From the NCBI GenBank assembly GCA_944321755.1, contig CALUMM010000021.1:1-40043 (forward strand): DNA of 40,043 bases, in the 5' to 3' direction. Made by a program: the position numbers and the translations under genes. Position 1 is the stretch's first letter; every line of letters starts with the position of its first letter. Below are positions 1 through 7,528 of this stretch, piece after piece. The notes under the pieces are model-generated. The model did not search any database. It saw only the letters and a program-made list of their open reading frames with translations, and was not told where the DNA came from. Source of the stretch: an uncultured Alistipes sp. (lineage in GTDB: Bacteria; Bacteroidota; Bacteroidia; Bacteroidales; Rikenellaceae).

Positions 1-69
<69 letters not shown>

Positions 70-280
70 TAAAAAAAGATTGTTTATAGATCTTTCGCTC
101 AAATCTCAAAGGTATTGTTTGAAATCACTCTCTTGCGAGAGTGGAAAACTTTAGCTGCTCAAATACTTCAAAGAACGCTGTTCACTATATTACTATAAGA
201 ACAATTTCTTTCTTTTTGTCGGGTCGGATCCTTCGATCTTCGCCTTGGTCCGCCACTGATTTTTCAGTGGGAAAGTGGTG
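70..280 (-). other. 16S rRNA leader region
   Basis: This AT-rich stretch lies between the most gene-proximal rRNA promoter and the mature 16S end. It contains a perfect 7-bp hairpin at 126-143 (CACTCTC, TTGC loop, GAGAGTG). At 168-177 the minus strand reads GTTCTTTGAA, which resembles the boxA antitermination element of rRNA leaders. A second perfect 7-bp hairpin (CCACTGA, TTTT, TCAGTGG) at 253-270 sits right at the start of the transcript from the nearest promoter. No credible protein gene is present. The boxA assignment is by resemblance only. Confidence 0.6.
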
Positions 281-312
281 CAAAGTTAAGTCAAATTTTT
301 CGAACCACCAAA
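281..312 (-). promoter_or_regulatory. rRNA promoter P1 (closest to 16S)
   Basis: On the minus strand a TTTG (-33 type, 312-309) is followed after 20 bp by TAACTTTG (288-281). This matches the Bacteroidetes house-keeping sigma pattern TTG-N19-21-TAnnTTTG. It is the first of four similar modules. Confidence 0.75.
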
Positions 313-381
313 TCTTTTTTCAGAAATTTTTCAGAACCTTTTTCATTTGCCTCGAATCGGCTTTCGATTTCAAAGCGGGTG

Positions 382-413
382 CAAAGGTAAATCCTTTTTT
401 CTGAACTTCCAAA
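382..413 (-). promoter_or_regulatory. rRNA promoter P2
   Basis: On the minus strand TTTG (413-410), a 20-bp spacer and TACCTTTG (389-382) form a full Bacteroidetes promoter. The surrounding sequence is similar to the P1 and P3 modules, with A-rich DNA upstream of the -33 box. Confidence 0.78.
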
Positions 414-494
414 TCTTTTTGAAGATTTTTTCAAAACTTTTTCAGAACCATTTTTTGCTGTTTTCGGACCGGTTTCCCGATCTGAAAGCGGCTG

Positions 495-525
495 CAAAGG
501 TAAATCCTTTTTTTGAATCTCCAAA
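495..525 (-). promoter_or_regulatory. rRNA promoter P3
   Basis: On the minus strand TTTG (525-522), a 19-bp spacer and TACCTTTG (502-495). The stretch around the -7 box is nearly identical to P2, so the two modules look duplicated. Confidence 0.78.
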
Positions 526-604
526 AGATTTCGGAACTTTTTTCAAACTTTTTCAGAACCTGTTTCGCTTCGATTTCAGAGCTGTTTCCTGGTCGAAGCG
601 GGTG

Positions 605-637
605 CAAAGATAAGGGCTTTCCGAGCAAACTTCCAAA
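605..637 (-). promoter_or_regulatory. rRNA promoter P4 (farthest upstream)
   Basis: On the minus strand TTTG (637-634), a 21-bp spacer and TATCTTTG (612-605). It is the outermost of the four modules; the -7 boxes are spaced 101, 113 and 110 bp apart. Confidence 0.7.
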
Positions 638-723
638 TATTTTCCGGACTTTTTTTACCGCGTTTTAGGCCCTTTTCCGGCACCGGACTATGAATCAGCG
701 TCTTAGTTGTGAAAATTTTTTAA

Positions 724-731
724 TATCTTTG
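724..731 (+). promoter_or_regulatory. -7 promoter box for the YiiX-type gene
   Basis: TATCTTTG on the plus strand ends 25 bp before the ATG at 757. It matches the Bacteroidetes -7 box. No clear TTG is seen at the expected distance, so the -33 half is weak. It is divergent from the rRNA promoters. Confidence 0.5.
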
Positions 732-756
732 CTCCCGACAAACCAGTCCCGGAATC

Positions 757-1419
757 ATGCGATCTTTATTATATATAGGTATCCTCTTTTTCGGGCTCTC
801 CTGCACGCCGGAAGGGCCTCGACTTCATACTGGCGACCTGCTGTTCCAGGTCGGAACCGACTCGGCCATGGAGGGAGCGATCACGGCCGCCACGAAACGC
901 GACAGCACGCTGAATTTCACACATGTAGGGATCTTTCTCGCCGACAACGGCACCGATCCGGTACTGGGAGCCTCGGGCAACGCCGCCGATTCGGTACTGG
1001 AGGCCACCAGCGACGGAGGCGTGCAGATCGTTCCGCTGGGGGATTTTCTGAACCGGGCGGGCCGCATCGCGGGTCGGCCGGGGGTCGTAGCGATGCGCCT
1101 GCGCGACACCGCCGGGATCACCCTCTCGGTAAAGCGGGCCCGGCAGTACGCGGGACTCCCCTACGACTACTCCTACCGTCCCGACAACGGGCGGTTCTAT
1201 TGCAGTGAACTGGTCTGGGAGAGTTACCGCGACACCTGCGACCGACGCATTTTCCCGGCCCGGCCGATGAACTTCCGGGCTGCCGACGGCACGATGCCCG
1301 CGTTCTGGAGCGAGCTCTTCGAAAAGTTGGGTGAGCCGATTCCCGAAGGCGTGCCGGGTACCAACCCCAATGACATGGCCCGGGACCCGCACCTGCGGGA
1401 GGTCGGCCGATGGTTCTGA
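757..1419 (+). CDS. YiiX/YebB-type NlpC/P60-like lipoprotein (permuted papain fold)
   Basis: A 220-residue exported lipoprotein. The N-terminus has a short hydrophobic signal and a lipobox ending L14-S15-C16, so it is probably anchored in the outer or inner membrane. The mature part shows the landmarks of the YiiX/YebB (DUF830, permuted NlpC/P60) family: GDLLFQ at 26-31, FTHVGIF around His56, and FYCSELVW with the probable nucleophile Cys149. Family members are putative cysteine amidases or peptidases acting on cell-wall or lipid amides; the substrate cannot be read from sequence. The gene stands alone, divergent from the rRNA operon, with a TATCTTTG box 25 bp upstream. The stop codon runs directly into a GC-rich repeat cluster. 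Confidence 0.85.
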   Translation: MRSLLYIGILFFGLSCTPEGPRLHTGDLLFQVGTDSAMEGAITAATKRDSTLNFTHVGIFLADNGTDPVLGASGNAADSVLEATSDGGVQIVPLGDFLNRAGRIAGRPGVVAMRLRDTAGITLSVKRARQYAGLPYDYSYRPDNGRFYCSELVWESYRDTCDRRIFPARPMNFRAADGTMPAFWSELFEKLGEPIPEGVPGTNPNDMARDPHLREVGRWF

Positions 1420-1729
1420 ACGGCGGAAACAGCGGAAACAGCGGAAGCGGCGGAAACGGCCGATCCGCGGCCGAGAGCGAAGGAAGCAGCCAACCGACGT
1501 CCGGAAGCAACGGGAGCGGTGGGTACGGCCAACCCGCGGCCGGGAGCGGAGGAAGCCGCCCACCGACGGTCGGGAACTGATGGCGAATGATCGGAAAGAG
1601 CCGACCAACAGACAGCAGACGGTCGAAAGCGGCGGAAACGGCCGATCCGCGGCCGGGAGCGAAGGAAGCAGCCAACCGACGGTCGGGAGCGGCGGGAGCG
1701 GTAGGTACGGCCAACCCGCGGCCGGGGCG
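1420..1729. repeat. GC-rich direct-repeat cluster filling a convergent intergenic region
   Basis: The whole 310-bp space between the two facing stop codons is repetitive. A block beginning near 1451 (GGAAACGGCCGATCCGCGGC, then GAAGGAAGCAGCCAACCGAC) recurs near 1633, an offset of about 182 bp. A sub-block TACGGCCAACCCGCGGCCGG occurs near 1523 and again near 1703. Shorter GCGGAAACA units repeat at 1429-1450. The open frames through it are by-products of GC content. I see no gene and no clear terminator hairpin. Confidence 0.85.
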
Positions 1730-2401
1730 TCAGACGATCCGCTCGACCGTAATGTCGGGATCGGCACGCAGCAGTTCGATATACGGTTCCTCGCCGTTCG
1801 CCCCCTTGGCCCGAATGACCAGCGTGGCACGATGCACCACCCCTTCGGGGGTACGGGCCGCCTCGACCTCATAGGAGATGACCGAATACTCCCGGGTTTC
1901 GAGTTTCGAGAACACCGCGTCAATCGCCGCACGGTGCGGAGAGGAGAAGACGATCATGGTTCGCCGCCGTCCCAGATCGCCGAAGAAGAGCGTCAGCACC
2001 TCCAGACCGAACAGGGTCAGCACCGTCGCCGCAGCCGCCACGACATACATGTGGGCTCCGGCGGCCAGTCCGATTCCGGCCGTGGCCCAGAGACTCGCCG
2101 CCGTGGTCAGTCCGCGGACGAGCTGCCGGTGGATGATGATCGTCCCGGCGCCGATAAAACCGATTCCGCTGACGACCTGGGCGGCGATCCGGCTGGGATC
2201 GAGGCGCAGGCCGTCGTGCGTAGCCAGGAACTCTTCGAACCCATACTGCGAAACCACCATCATCAGGGCGCTGCCGAGCGCCACGAGGAAATGGGTCCGG
2301 AATCCGGCATCCTTGACCCGATACTCCCGATCCAGGCCGATCACCGTTCCGCACAGTCCGGCCACACACAAACGTCCGATAAAATCCCACTCCATATTCA
2401 T
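1730..2401 (-). CDS. MgtC/SapB family membrane protein
   Basis: A 223-residue protein with the usual architecture of the MgtC/SapB family: an N-terminal block of about four to five hydrophobic helices, then a soluble C-terminal domain of about 80 residues that looks ACT-like. Family signatures are visible: GTVIGLDREYR, then KDAGFRTHFLVALGSALMM, and a later GIGFIGAGTII segment. MgtC proteins are inner-membrane factors tied to magnesium limitation and, in some bacteria, to inhibition of the ATP synthase; many non-pathogen homologues have no proven role. ATG at 2401 is used, with a second Met two codons later. It is monocistronic by spacing, with the S41 gene ending 77 bp upstream on the same strand. 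Confidence 0.88.
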   Translation of the reverse strand: MNMEWDFIGRLCVAGLCGTVIGLDREYRVKDAGFRTHFLVALGSALMMVVSQYGFEEFLATHDGLRLDPSRIAAQVVSGIGFIGAGTIIIHRQLVRGLTTAASLWATAGIGLAAGAHMYVVAAAATVLTLFGLEVLTLFFGDLGRRRTMIVFSSPHRAAIDAVFSKLETREYSVISYEVEAARTPEGVVHRATLVIRAKGANGEEPYIELLRADPDITVERIV

Positions 2402-2477
2402 CGTTTCACCATTTCAAATCCACCACACACATCTTCTCGTTCCTTCTTTCCCCGCCTTTTCCGGTTCTCCCGGAGAT

Positions 2478-3980
2478 TCACTTGTCGCTCAGGATTTCAA
2501 GCGCCTTTTCCAAAGCGGGATCGCGGCCCGAAAGCAGGTCCTGCATCGTATCCTCCACCACGACATCGGGCGTAATTCCGCATCCGACAAACTCCCTGCC
2601 ATCGGGGAGACGCACCTCCTCGGTGCAGACCGCGCACTGCAGCCCCGGAAGCACCTCATACATAACCTTCTTTCCGGCAGAACCCGACGTGGGGACTCCG
2701 ACGGTCGACATATGGGACTGCGACGACGCCCAGCCGACGAAGGTTTCGGCAGCATTTCCCGTTGCGTCGTTGACGAGAATCACGGTCGGAACAACCAGCC
2801 TCCCGTCACGATCCTCCGGGAAGCGATACTCCTCCCGTTCGGGCTCAGAGAAAGCTTCGCTGCAGTAGTGCTGACGGGCAATCCGCGCGCGGGCATCACT
2901 GGCCAGATCCTCGGGATCAAACTCGTGGTATCCCCTTGCTGCGAGAGCCGCATCATAGATGCGTGACCGCGACACGGGACCGTAAAGAATCGTATCCCGG
3001 GTCAGCCGGGAGAAGGTTTCCGCAGCCCCATAATCGAGTCCCCGAGCGTTATAACGCAGATCGAGGATGAGTTTGCGGGCCCGGGCCCGGATCTCGGGGA
3101 ATGCGTTGCGGAAGGCCTGGGACTGTCCATACTCAAAAGAACCGATCTTCAGATAAGCCACATCGCCGGGATACCACGTCAGCCGGAAACCCTCATAGAG
3201 TTCCGTCCCACTGCATCCGGGCAGCGCGACACAGGGCGTATCCATATCCGGTTCGGCACCGTAGTGCGGGTTGACCAACCGCACGGAGCCCTCCGTTCCG
3301 TCCGGGCGGCGGAACTCCACCTCATGCGAGGTGCCGATCGGCCCGTACAGCAGGATCCTGACGGCCCAACGGCGCCGCACCCGCTCCGTCGATGCCGGGA
3401 TACAGGACATCAACCCGGCAATCCGCTCCCCGACGGGTTGTCCATTCACGGAGAGGATCTCGGAGCCGGGCGGCAGGATCGCGGCCTTCTCTTTGCAGAC
3501 CTCGGAGACGACCACATGCCCCCCGACATCCATCAGACGGAGTACCCACCCCTCTTCGTAACCGATGGAGGTAAGCGGGAAATGGCGGAATGTGCGGACA
3601 TAGGTCTGACTGTTCCCCAGCGAGGCGTAGAATCCCACAAGCAGGCGGTAAAACTCCAGGTCGTCACGGGTTTGCATCGCGGGCGTGATCAGGGCCCGGT
3701 AGAGCGAATCCCAGCGCTCGACGCCGAAACGGTCCAGATAGGCGTAGTTGCGGTGAACCTCCATCCAGCACTTCGACAGGGCGAAGAGTTTCTGTTCGAC
3801 GCTCCAGGCCCGGCCCCGCACACCGGGGCCTCTTCGGGAGGGCACGGGCACCACGCGGTAGACCATGGTATCCCCTTTCAACTCGACCCCGACGGTCTGC
3901 ATCGCGGGTTCCTGGGCCCAGCCCCCGGACATTGCCCCGACCGCAGCGAGCAATGCGACACCCCAACAGCCAATTCTCAT
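2478..3980 (-). CDS. S41-family (C-terminal-processing) peptidase homologue, catalytic Ser apparently replaced
   Basis: A 500-residue exported protein. Residues 1-23 form a signal peptide ending near GGWAQ. A helical N-terminal part follows, then a PDZ-like segment around residues 150-200 (ILSVNGQPV) and the S41 core (LILDLRYNARG, then VPTVILVNDATGNAAETFVGW). In S41 relatives with the TGSAAE motif the Ser is the nucleophile. Here the motif reads T407-G408-N409-A-A-E412, encoded by AAT at 2756-2754. The downstream PTSGSAGKK segment, near the usual Lys region, is kept. The protein may therefore be an inactive binding paralogue, or use another residue. A promoter-like TTTG-N19-TAATTTG lies at 4032-4003. 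Confidence 0.85.
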   Translation of the reverse strand: MRIGCWGVALLAAVGAMSGGWAQEPAMQTVGVELKGDTMVYRVVPVPSRRGPGVRGRAWSVEQKLFALSKCWMEVHRNYAYLDRFGVERWDSLYRALITPAMQTRDDLEFYRLLVGFYASLGNSQTYVRTFRHFPLTSIGYEEGWVLRLMDVGGHVVVSEVCKEKAAILPPGSEILSVNGQPVGERIAGLMSCIPASTERVRRRWAVRILLYGPIGTSHEVEFRRPDGTEGSVRLVNPHYGAEPDMDTPCVALPGCSGTELYEGFRLTWYPGDVAYLKIGSFEYGQSQAFRNAFPEIRARARKLILDLRYNARGLDYGAAETFSRLTRDTILYGPVSRSRIYDAALAARGYHEFDPEDLASDARARIARQHYCSEAFSEPEREEYRFPEDRDGRLVVPTVILVNDATGNAAETFVGWASSQSHMSTVGVPTSGSAGKKVMYEVLPGLQCAVCTEEVRLPDGREFVGCGITPDVVVEDTMQDLLSGRDPALEKALEILSDK

Positions 3981-4002
3981 GACGCAACATTTTTTGACAC
4001 TA

Positions 4003-4032
4003 CAAATTACGAAAAAAGGCCGATATCACAAA
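4003..4032 (-). promoter_or_regulatory. Candidate promoter for the S41 gene
   Basis: On the minus strand TTTG (4032-4029), 19 bp and TAATTTG (4009-4003). The -7 box is one base shorter than the consensus TAnnTTTG, so this is tentative. It sits back to back with the rpmI promoter. Confidence 0.4.
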
Positions 4033-4049
4033 GTTTTTGCGGCAAAAGA

Positions 4050-4079
4050 TTGCGGAGAGCGAAAAAATTCGTACTTTTG
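4050..4079 (+). promoter_or_regulatory. rpmI promoter
   Basis: TTG (4050-4052), a 19-bp spacer and TACTTTTG (4072-4079) fit the Bacteroidetes consensus. The rpmI start codon is 35 bp downstream, leaving a short leader. Confidence 0.75.
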
Positions 4080-4113
4080 CAGGCTATGTTTAACTAATTA
4101 ACTGTTTACGACA

Positions 4114-4308
4114 ATGCCGAAAATGAAAACCAATGCCGCGGCGAAGAAACGCTTTACCTTCACCGGCACAGGAAAGATCAAGCGTAAACACGCTTATCAC
4201 AGTCACATCCTGACCAAAAAGACGACGAAGCAGAAGCGGAACCTCTGCTATTCGGGTACCGTATCTGCGGCCGACGAGGCCAAGATCAAGAACCTGCTGG
4301 TGAAGTAA
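4114..4308 (+). CDS. rpmI: 50S ribosomal protein bL35
   Basis: A 64-residue, strongly basic protein beginning [14 protein letters not shown], with the family core [17 protein letters not shown] and a Lys-rich run that binds 23S rRNA. The length equals the usual bL35. In most bacteria rpmI is preceded by infC (and often thrS) and followed closely by rplT. Here it has its own promoter, an oppositely oriented peptidase homologue upstream, and a 283-bp gap before rplT. The partnership with rplT is kept but the layout is unusual. Confidence 0.97.
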   Translation: MPKMKTNAAAKKRFTFTGTGKIKRKHAYHSHILTKKTTKQKRNLCYSGTVSAADEAKIKNLLVK

Positions 4309-4591
4309 TCCACCGGTAGCTTCGGATAGCGTCCGCCGGGGCGCCGACCGGGGGGGGGCAAGGGATGCCTGACAACGGGGAGACCTGAAAAGGGAGACCG
4401 ATCAACGCCGCGAAAAGGTCCGTCAAGGGCCGCAGCGCAACGGGAGACCAGACAAGGGAGACCCGAACCCGAGAGACGACCCGCAAGGAAAACCGCCCGC
4501 GAGGGCACAAACAATTACAAACCGGGACGAACCAGCCCCGAAGAACACGGGAGAACCGTGTCGCTGGCAGTCTCCAAAAAAACTTTACATT
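4309..4591 (+). other. Long rpmI-rplT spacer with a G9 tract and GGGAGACC repeats
   Basis: This spacer holds no credible gene. It has a run of nine G at 4350-4358 and four exact GGGAGACC octamers at 4378, 4392, 4442 and 4456. The octamers form two pairs, each with a 14-bp period. The last part before rplT (4505-4591) is less GC-rich, and I see no TAnnTTTG box in it. rplT could therefore depend on transcription from the rpmI promoter, or on a promoter I did not recognise. Confidence 0.7.
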
Positions 4592-4936
4592 ATGCCACGT
4601 TCAGTAAACGCTGTTGCGTCACGCGCACGTCGAAAGAAAGTTTTGAAACTTGCCAAAGGCAACTTTGGATCAAGGGGAAACGTTTGGACCGTAGCGAAAA
4701 ATACGGTCGAGAAGGGGTTGTGCTATGCCTATGCACACCGCCAGCTCAAGAAGCGGACATTCCGTTCGCTGTGGATCACACGTATCAACGCTGCGGTCCG
4801 CGCGCAGGGAATGACCTATTCGCAATTCATCGGCAAACTCAACGCCAAGGGCATCGTCCTGAACCGCAAGGTGCTGGCCGATCTGGCAATGAACGAGCCG
4901 AAGGCATTCGAGGCAATAGTTAACGCAGTTAAATAA
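4592..4936 (+). CDS. rplT: 50S ribosomal protein bL20
   Basis: A 114-residue basic protein of normal bL20 length, starting [20 protein letters not shown]. It carries the conserved [14 protein letters not shown] stretch, the central [14 protein letters not shown] motif and a C-terminal [16 protein letters not shown] segment. It binds 23S rRNA early in large-subunit assembly, and in other bacteria bL20 also represses its own operon by binding the mRNA leader. The long spacer upstream could host such control, but no L20-site mimic was identified. A strong terminator follows at 4957. Confidence 0.97.
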   Translation: MPRSVNAVASRARRKKVLKLAKGNFGSRGNVWTVAKNTVEKGLCYAYAHRQLKKRTFRSLWITRINAAVRAQGMTYSQFIGKLNAKGIVLNRKVLADLAMNEPKAFEAIVNAVK

Positions 4937-4956
4937 CCCTTTTCACGAGGGTTGGC

Positions 4957-4994
4957 ACGGCGGGGACCCTCCAGGGTGACCCCGCCGTTTTTTT
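4957..4994 (+). terminator. Rho-independent terminator after rplT
   Basis: CGGCGGGG (4958-4965) pairs with CCCCGCCG (4980-4987) and is followed by seven T (4988-4994). Its position argues against translation of the next gene starting at the upstream ATG at 4952. Confidence 0.9.
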
Positions 4995-5056
4995 CATCCG
5001 AACCCCGCATACCCATTCATATATTCATCACCCGGACGCAGCACCCGATATTCCCC

Positions 5057-6262
5057 ATGCAGAGCTGGAAACACACCTTCGCCATTATCTGGAGCGGCCA
5101 GCTGGTTTCGATCCTCAGCAGTTCGATCGTCGCCTACGCAATCATCTTCTGGATGAGCGTCGAGACGCGGTCCGCCGAGGTGCTGGCCCTGTCGGCCATT
5201 GCGGGGATGCTTCCGCAGGCGGTGCTGGGGCTGTTCGTGGGGGTCTACATCGACCGCTGGGACCGCAAGCGCACGATGATCCTGGCCGACAGTTTCATCG
5301 CCCTCTGTACGCTGGGGCTGGCTGTGCTGTTCTGGCTCGACGCCGCGGAGCTGTGGCACATCTACCTGCTGCTGGCGTGCCGATCGGTGGGTTCGGCCTT
5401 CCACGTTCCGGCGATGCAGGCTTCGGTGCCGCTCCTGGCCCCGAAAGCGCAGCTCACCCGCATCGCGGGCGTCAACCAGGTGATCTCGTCGCTCTCGGAG
5501 ATCGCAGGCCCGGCCCTGGGCGCCCTGCTGCTGAGCCTCACCTCGATCGGGAACATCCTGCTGTTAGACGTCGTGGGGGCACTCGTTGCCTGCACGACGC
5601 TGCTTTTCGTCCGGATTCCGAATCCCGAACGCCCGGACCGCCGTCCGGACCTGTGGCGCGAATTCCGCGAAGGATTCACCGCCATGCACTCCCAACCGGG
5701 TTTGGGCTGGTTTTTCGGCCTGGCCATCGCCGTATGGTTTCTGATCATGCCCGTGGGGGTACTCTTCCCGCTGATGACGCTCAACCGCTTCGGCGGCGGG
5801 ACCTGGGAGATGAGTTTCGTGGAGATCATCTGGGGAGGCGGGGCCCTGCTCGGCGGAGCCATCATGGGGGCCCGCAACTACCCGGTCAACCGCATCGTGC
5901 TGATCAACCTGATGTATCTGGTTGTCGGGCTTTCGTTCCTATGCTCGGGGCTGCTTCCGGTTTCGGGATTCTACGGATTCGCAGCGCTGACGGCTGCAGC
6001 CGGGATTTCGAGCAGTGTCTTCAACGCCTCGTTCGTCTCGGTGCTCCAGACGCGGATCGAAGCGGGGCTTTTGGGGCGCGTGCTGTCGCTCTACCGCAGT
6101 TTCGGGCTGCTGCCCTCGGCACTCGGGTTGCTGAGTGCGGGATTCCTGGCCGAGCGGGTCGGCTTGACGACGACGTTCATCGTCTCCGGGAGTCTGATTT
6201 GCCTGCTTGGCGTGGTTGCCTTCTGCATCCCCTCGGTACTGCGTCTCGACGAGCGGAAATAA
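5057..6262 (+). CDS. MFS transporter, DHA3/MefA-TetV-like exporter
   Basis: A 401-residue integral membrane protein with about 12 predicted helices. After helix 2 it has the major-facilitator loop signature GLFVGVYIDRWDRKRTM (about residues 55-71), and around residue 105 the segment RSVGSAFHVPAMQASVPLL. Both resemble the DHA3 drug-antiporter branch (macrolide and tetracycline efflux types). The substrate cannot be inferred. The start at 5057 (MQSWKHTFAI) is chosen because the in-frame ATG at 4952 would put 35 extra residues across the rplT terminator. The gene is monocistronic, between two terminators. Confidence 0.9.
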   Translation: MQSWKHTFAIIWSGQLVSILSSSIVAYAIIFWMSVETRSAEVLALSAIAGMLPQAVLGLFVGVYIDRWDRKRTMILADSFIALCTLGLAVLFWLDAAELWHIYLLLACRSVGSAFHVPAMQASVPLLAPKAQLTRIAGVNQVISSLSEIAGPALGALLLSLTSIGNILLLDVVGALVACTTLLFVRIPNPERPDRRPDLWREFREGFTAMHSQPGLGWFFGLAIAVWFLIMPVGVLFPLMTLNRFGGGTWEMSFVEIIWGGGALLGGAIMGARNYPVNRIVLINLMYLVVGLSFLCSGLLPVSGFYGFAALTAAAGISSSVFNASFVSVLQTRIEAGLLGRVLSLYRSFGLLPSALGLLSAGFLAERVGLTTTFIVSGSLICLLGVVAFCIPSVLRLDERK

Positions 6263-6300
6263 CGCACGGCGATCCGTCCGAGAATCGTCAGCACGGACAC

Positions 6301-6339
6301 AAAAACGGCAGCCTCACATGAAAGAGACTGCCGTTTTTT
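6301..6339. terminator. Bidirectional terminator between convergent genes
   Basis: AAAAACGGCAG (6301-6311) pairs with CTGCCGTTTTTT (6328-6339). The A-run and T-run flank the stem on both sides, so it can end transcription of the MFS gene and of the facing lipoprotein gene. Confidence 0.88.
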
Positions 6340-6407
6340 CAAGGCCGGAGGGGAAGGGCCGGAACCCGCGCCCGCACCCGGTCGGAACCGCGGAAGCCGT
6401 TTCCGGC

Positions 6408-7370
6408 TCAATCCTTCGGATAGACGTATCCGTTGTAGTAGATCCGGAAGGAGTATTGCCGGGTTGACTCATTAAACGAATAGACGTAACGCACGTCGGG
6501 TGCCGGATAGGCGGAAGTGTTGTAATCGAAAGACGACGTGAATTCGCACTCCTGGGTGCCGCTGACGATCTGCGTACCGATATAGAGGCCATCGGAGACG
6601 CTGTAGGACATCTGGAGGGGGCTCGAACCGTACATGTTGCTGTAAATGGAGTAGCCGGAAGCAGAGCCGTTGACCTCGAAGGCCTTGCCGACGCAGGAGG
6701 AGTAAGCCAGCGTCACCTCGTCATCGGCCGGGCGGACGGTGAATCCCGTCATCGAACTCCAGTCGGAAGCCCCCGAGCTGCTGCCCTCGATGGCGGCAGC
6801 GATGTTGGAGATCTGGATGGTACAGGAACCGTCGGCATTGGCGGTGAGAGTGGTCGATCCGCCCTTCATGTCGATCCGGGTCTCCCCGCTGTAGGAGGAG
6901 CTGTAGAGTCTGAAATCGGGCTGCATCACGACATTCCACACGGCGCCGTCGGCCAGTTCGGACTTGCCGCCGGTCTCAACCAGCAGCGAGCCTTCGAGAT
7001 AGAATCCGTCGGGCATCTGATAGGTTTTGTTGAAGGTGAGTTTGTAACCCTGCTCGACCTCTTCGATCGTCGTGCCGCTGCTGAACAGGAGCGAAACGAC
7101 CGAACGGCTTTCGTATTTCACGTTGGCGACCGTAATCTCCTCGGCCCCCTCTTCGGCATTCTGGCGCTGTTCGGCAACCTCGGCGGCCAGCACGGCCACG
7201 CGCATACCGGCATTTGCGGCCTGCATGGCCACGCGGTCCTGGGTCGTGACATAGGAGTAGATGTACTGCCCCGGCTGCACGGGCAGAAGATCCTTGTAGG
7301 AGTCGTTCTCCTTGATACAGCTCGAAAGCGCGAGGGCTGCGAGCGTCAACGTAGCAAAAATTCTATTCAT
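6408..7370 (-). CDS. Hypothetical exported lipoprotein
   Basis: A 320-residue protein with a lipoprotein signal (MNRIFATLTLAALALSSC, Cys18). I do not recognise the mature domain. Residues about 50-80 are Ala/Glu-rich and probably helical (AVLAAEVAEQRQNAEEGAEE). The remainder is rich in Ser, Thr, Tyr and Gly with an alternating pattern that suggests beta-sheet, as in many surface lipoproteins of Bacteroidetes. It ends in an aromatic stretch RIYYNGYVYPKD. It has no operon partner: it faces the MFS gene and is divergent from the next lipoprotein. A TACCTTTG box on the minus strand at 7466-7459 is a possible promoter, without a clear -33 element. Confidence 0.8.
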   Translation of the reverse strand: MNRIFATLTLAALALSSCIKENDSYKDLLPVQPGQYIYSYVTTQDRVAMQAANAGMRVAVLAAEVAEQRQNAEEGAEEITVANVKYESRSVVSLLFSSGTTIEEVEQGYKLTFNKTYQMPDGFYLEGSLLVETGGKSELADGAVWNVVMQPDFRLYSSSYSGETRIDMKGGSTTLTANADGSCTIQISNIAAAIEGSSSGASDWSSMTGFTVRPADDEVTLAYSSCVGKAFEVNGSASGYSIYSNMYGSSPLQMSYSVSDGLYIGTQIVSGTQECEFTSSFDYNTSAYPAPDVRYVYSFNESTRQYSFRIYYNGYVYPKD

Positions 7371-7492
7371 GAGATGTTGTTCGGTTAAATTTTCCCTTTA
7401 AACGTCCGATGCGGCGAATTACTGCATCGGGAATTGAAAAAAATGTATTCGGCTCCTCAAAGGTACAATTTTTTTCACGGACGAGCGGAGAA

Positions 7493-7524
7493 TTTGGACT
7501 TTTCGCATCAAAATCGTATCTTTA
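7493..7524 (+). promoter_or_regulatory. Promoter of the DUF6250-like lipoprotein gene
   Basis: TTTG (7493-7496), a 20-bp spacer and TATCTTTA (7517-7524, one mismatch to TAnnTTTG), five bases before the ATG at 7529. The spacing is correct, but the very short leader makes it slightly uncertain. Confidence 0.6.
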
Positions 7525-7528
7525 TTCC

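Noticed and set aside
107-114. A TACCTTTG box on the minus strand within the rRNA leader
   Set aside because: No TTG at 19-21 bp upstream; the position there reads CGC. It may be chance or part of the leader.
141-628. Small open frames upstream of the 16S gene
   Set aside because: They are Phe/Lys-rich translations of the repeated promoter modules.
4558-4923. A 121-codon frame overlapping rplT
   Set aside because: It is out of frame with the clear bL20 gene and has no matching motifs.
4952-5056. An N-terminal extension of the MFS transporter
   Set aside because: It would cross the rplT terminator hairpin; the Met at 5057 starts at the first helix.
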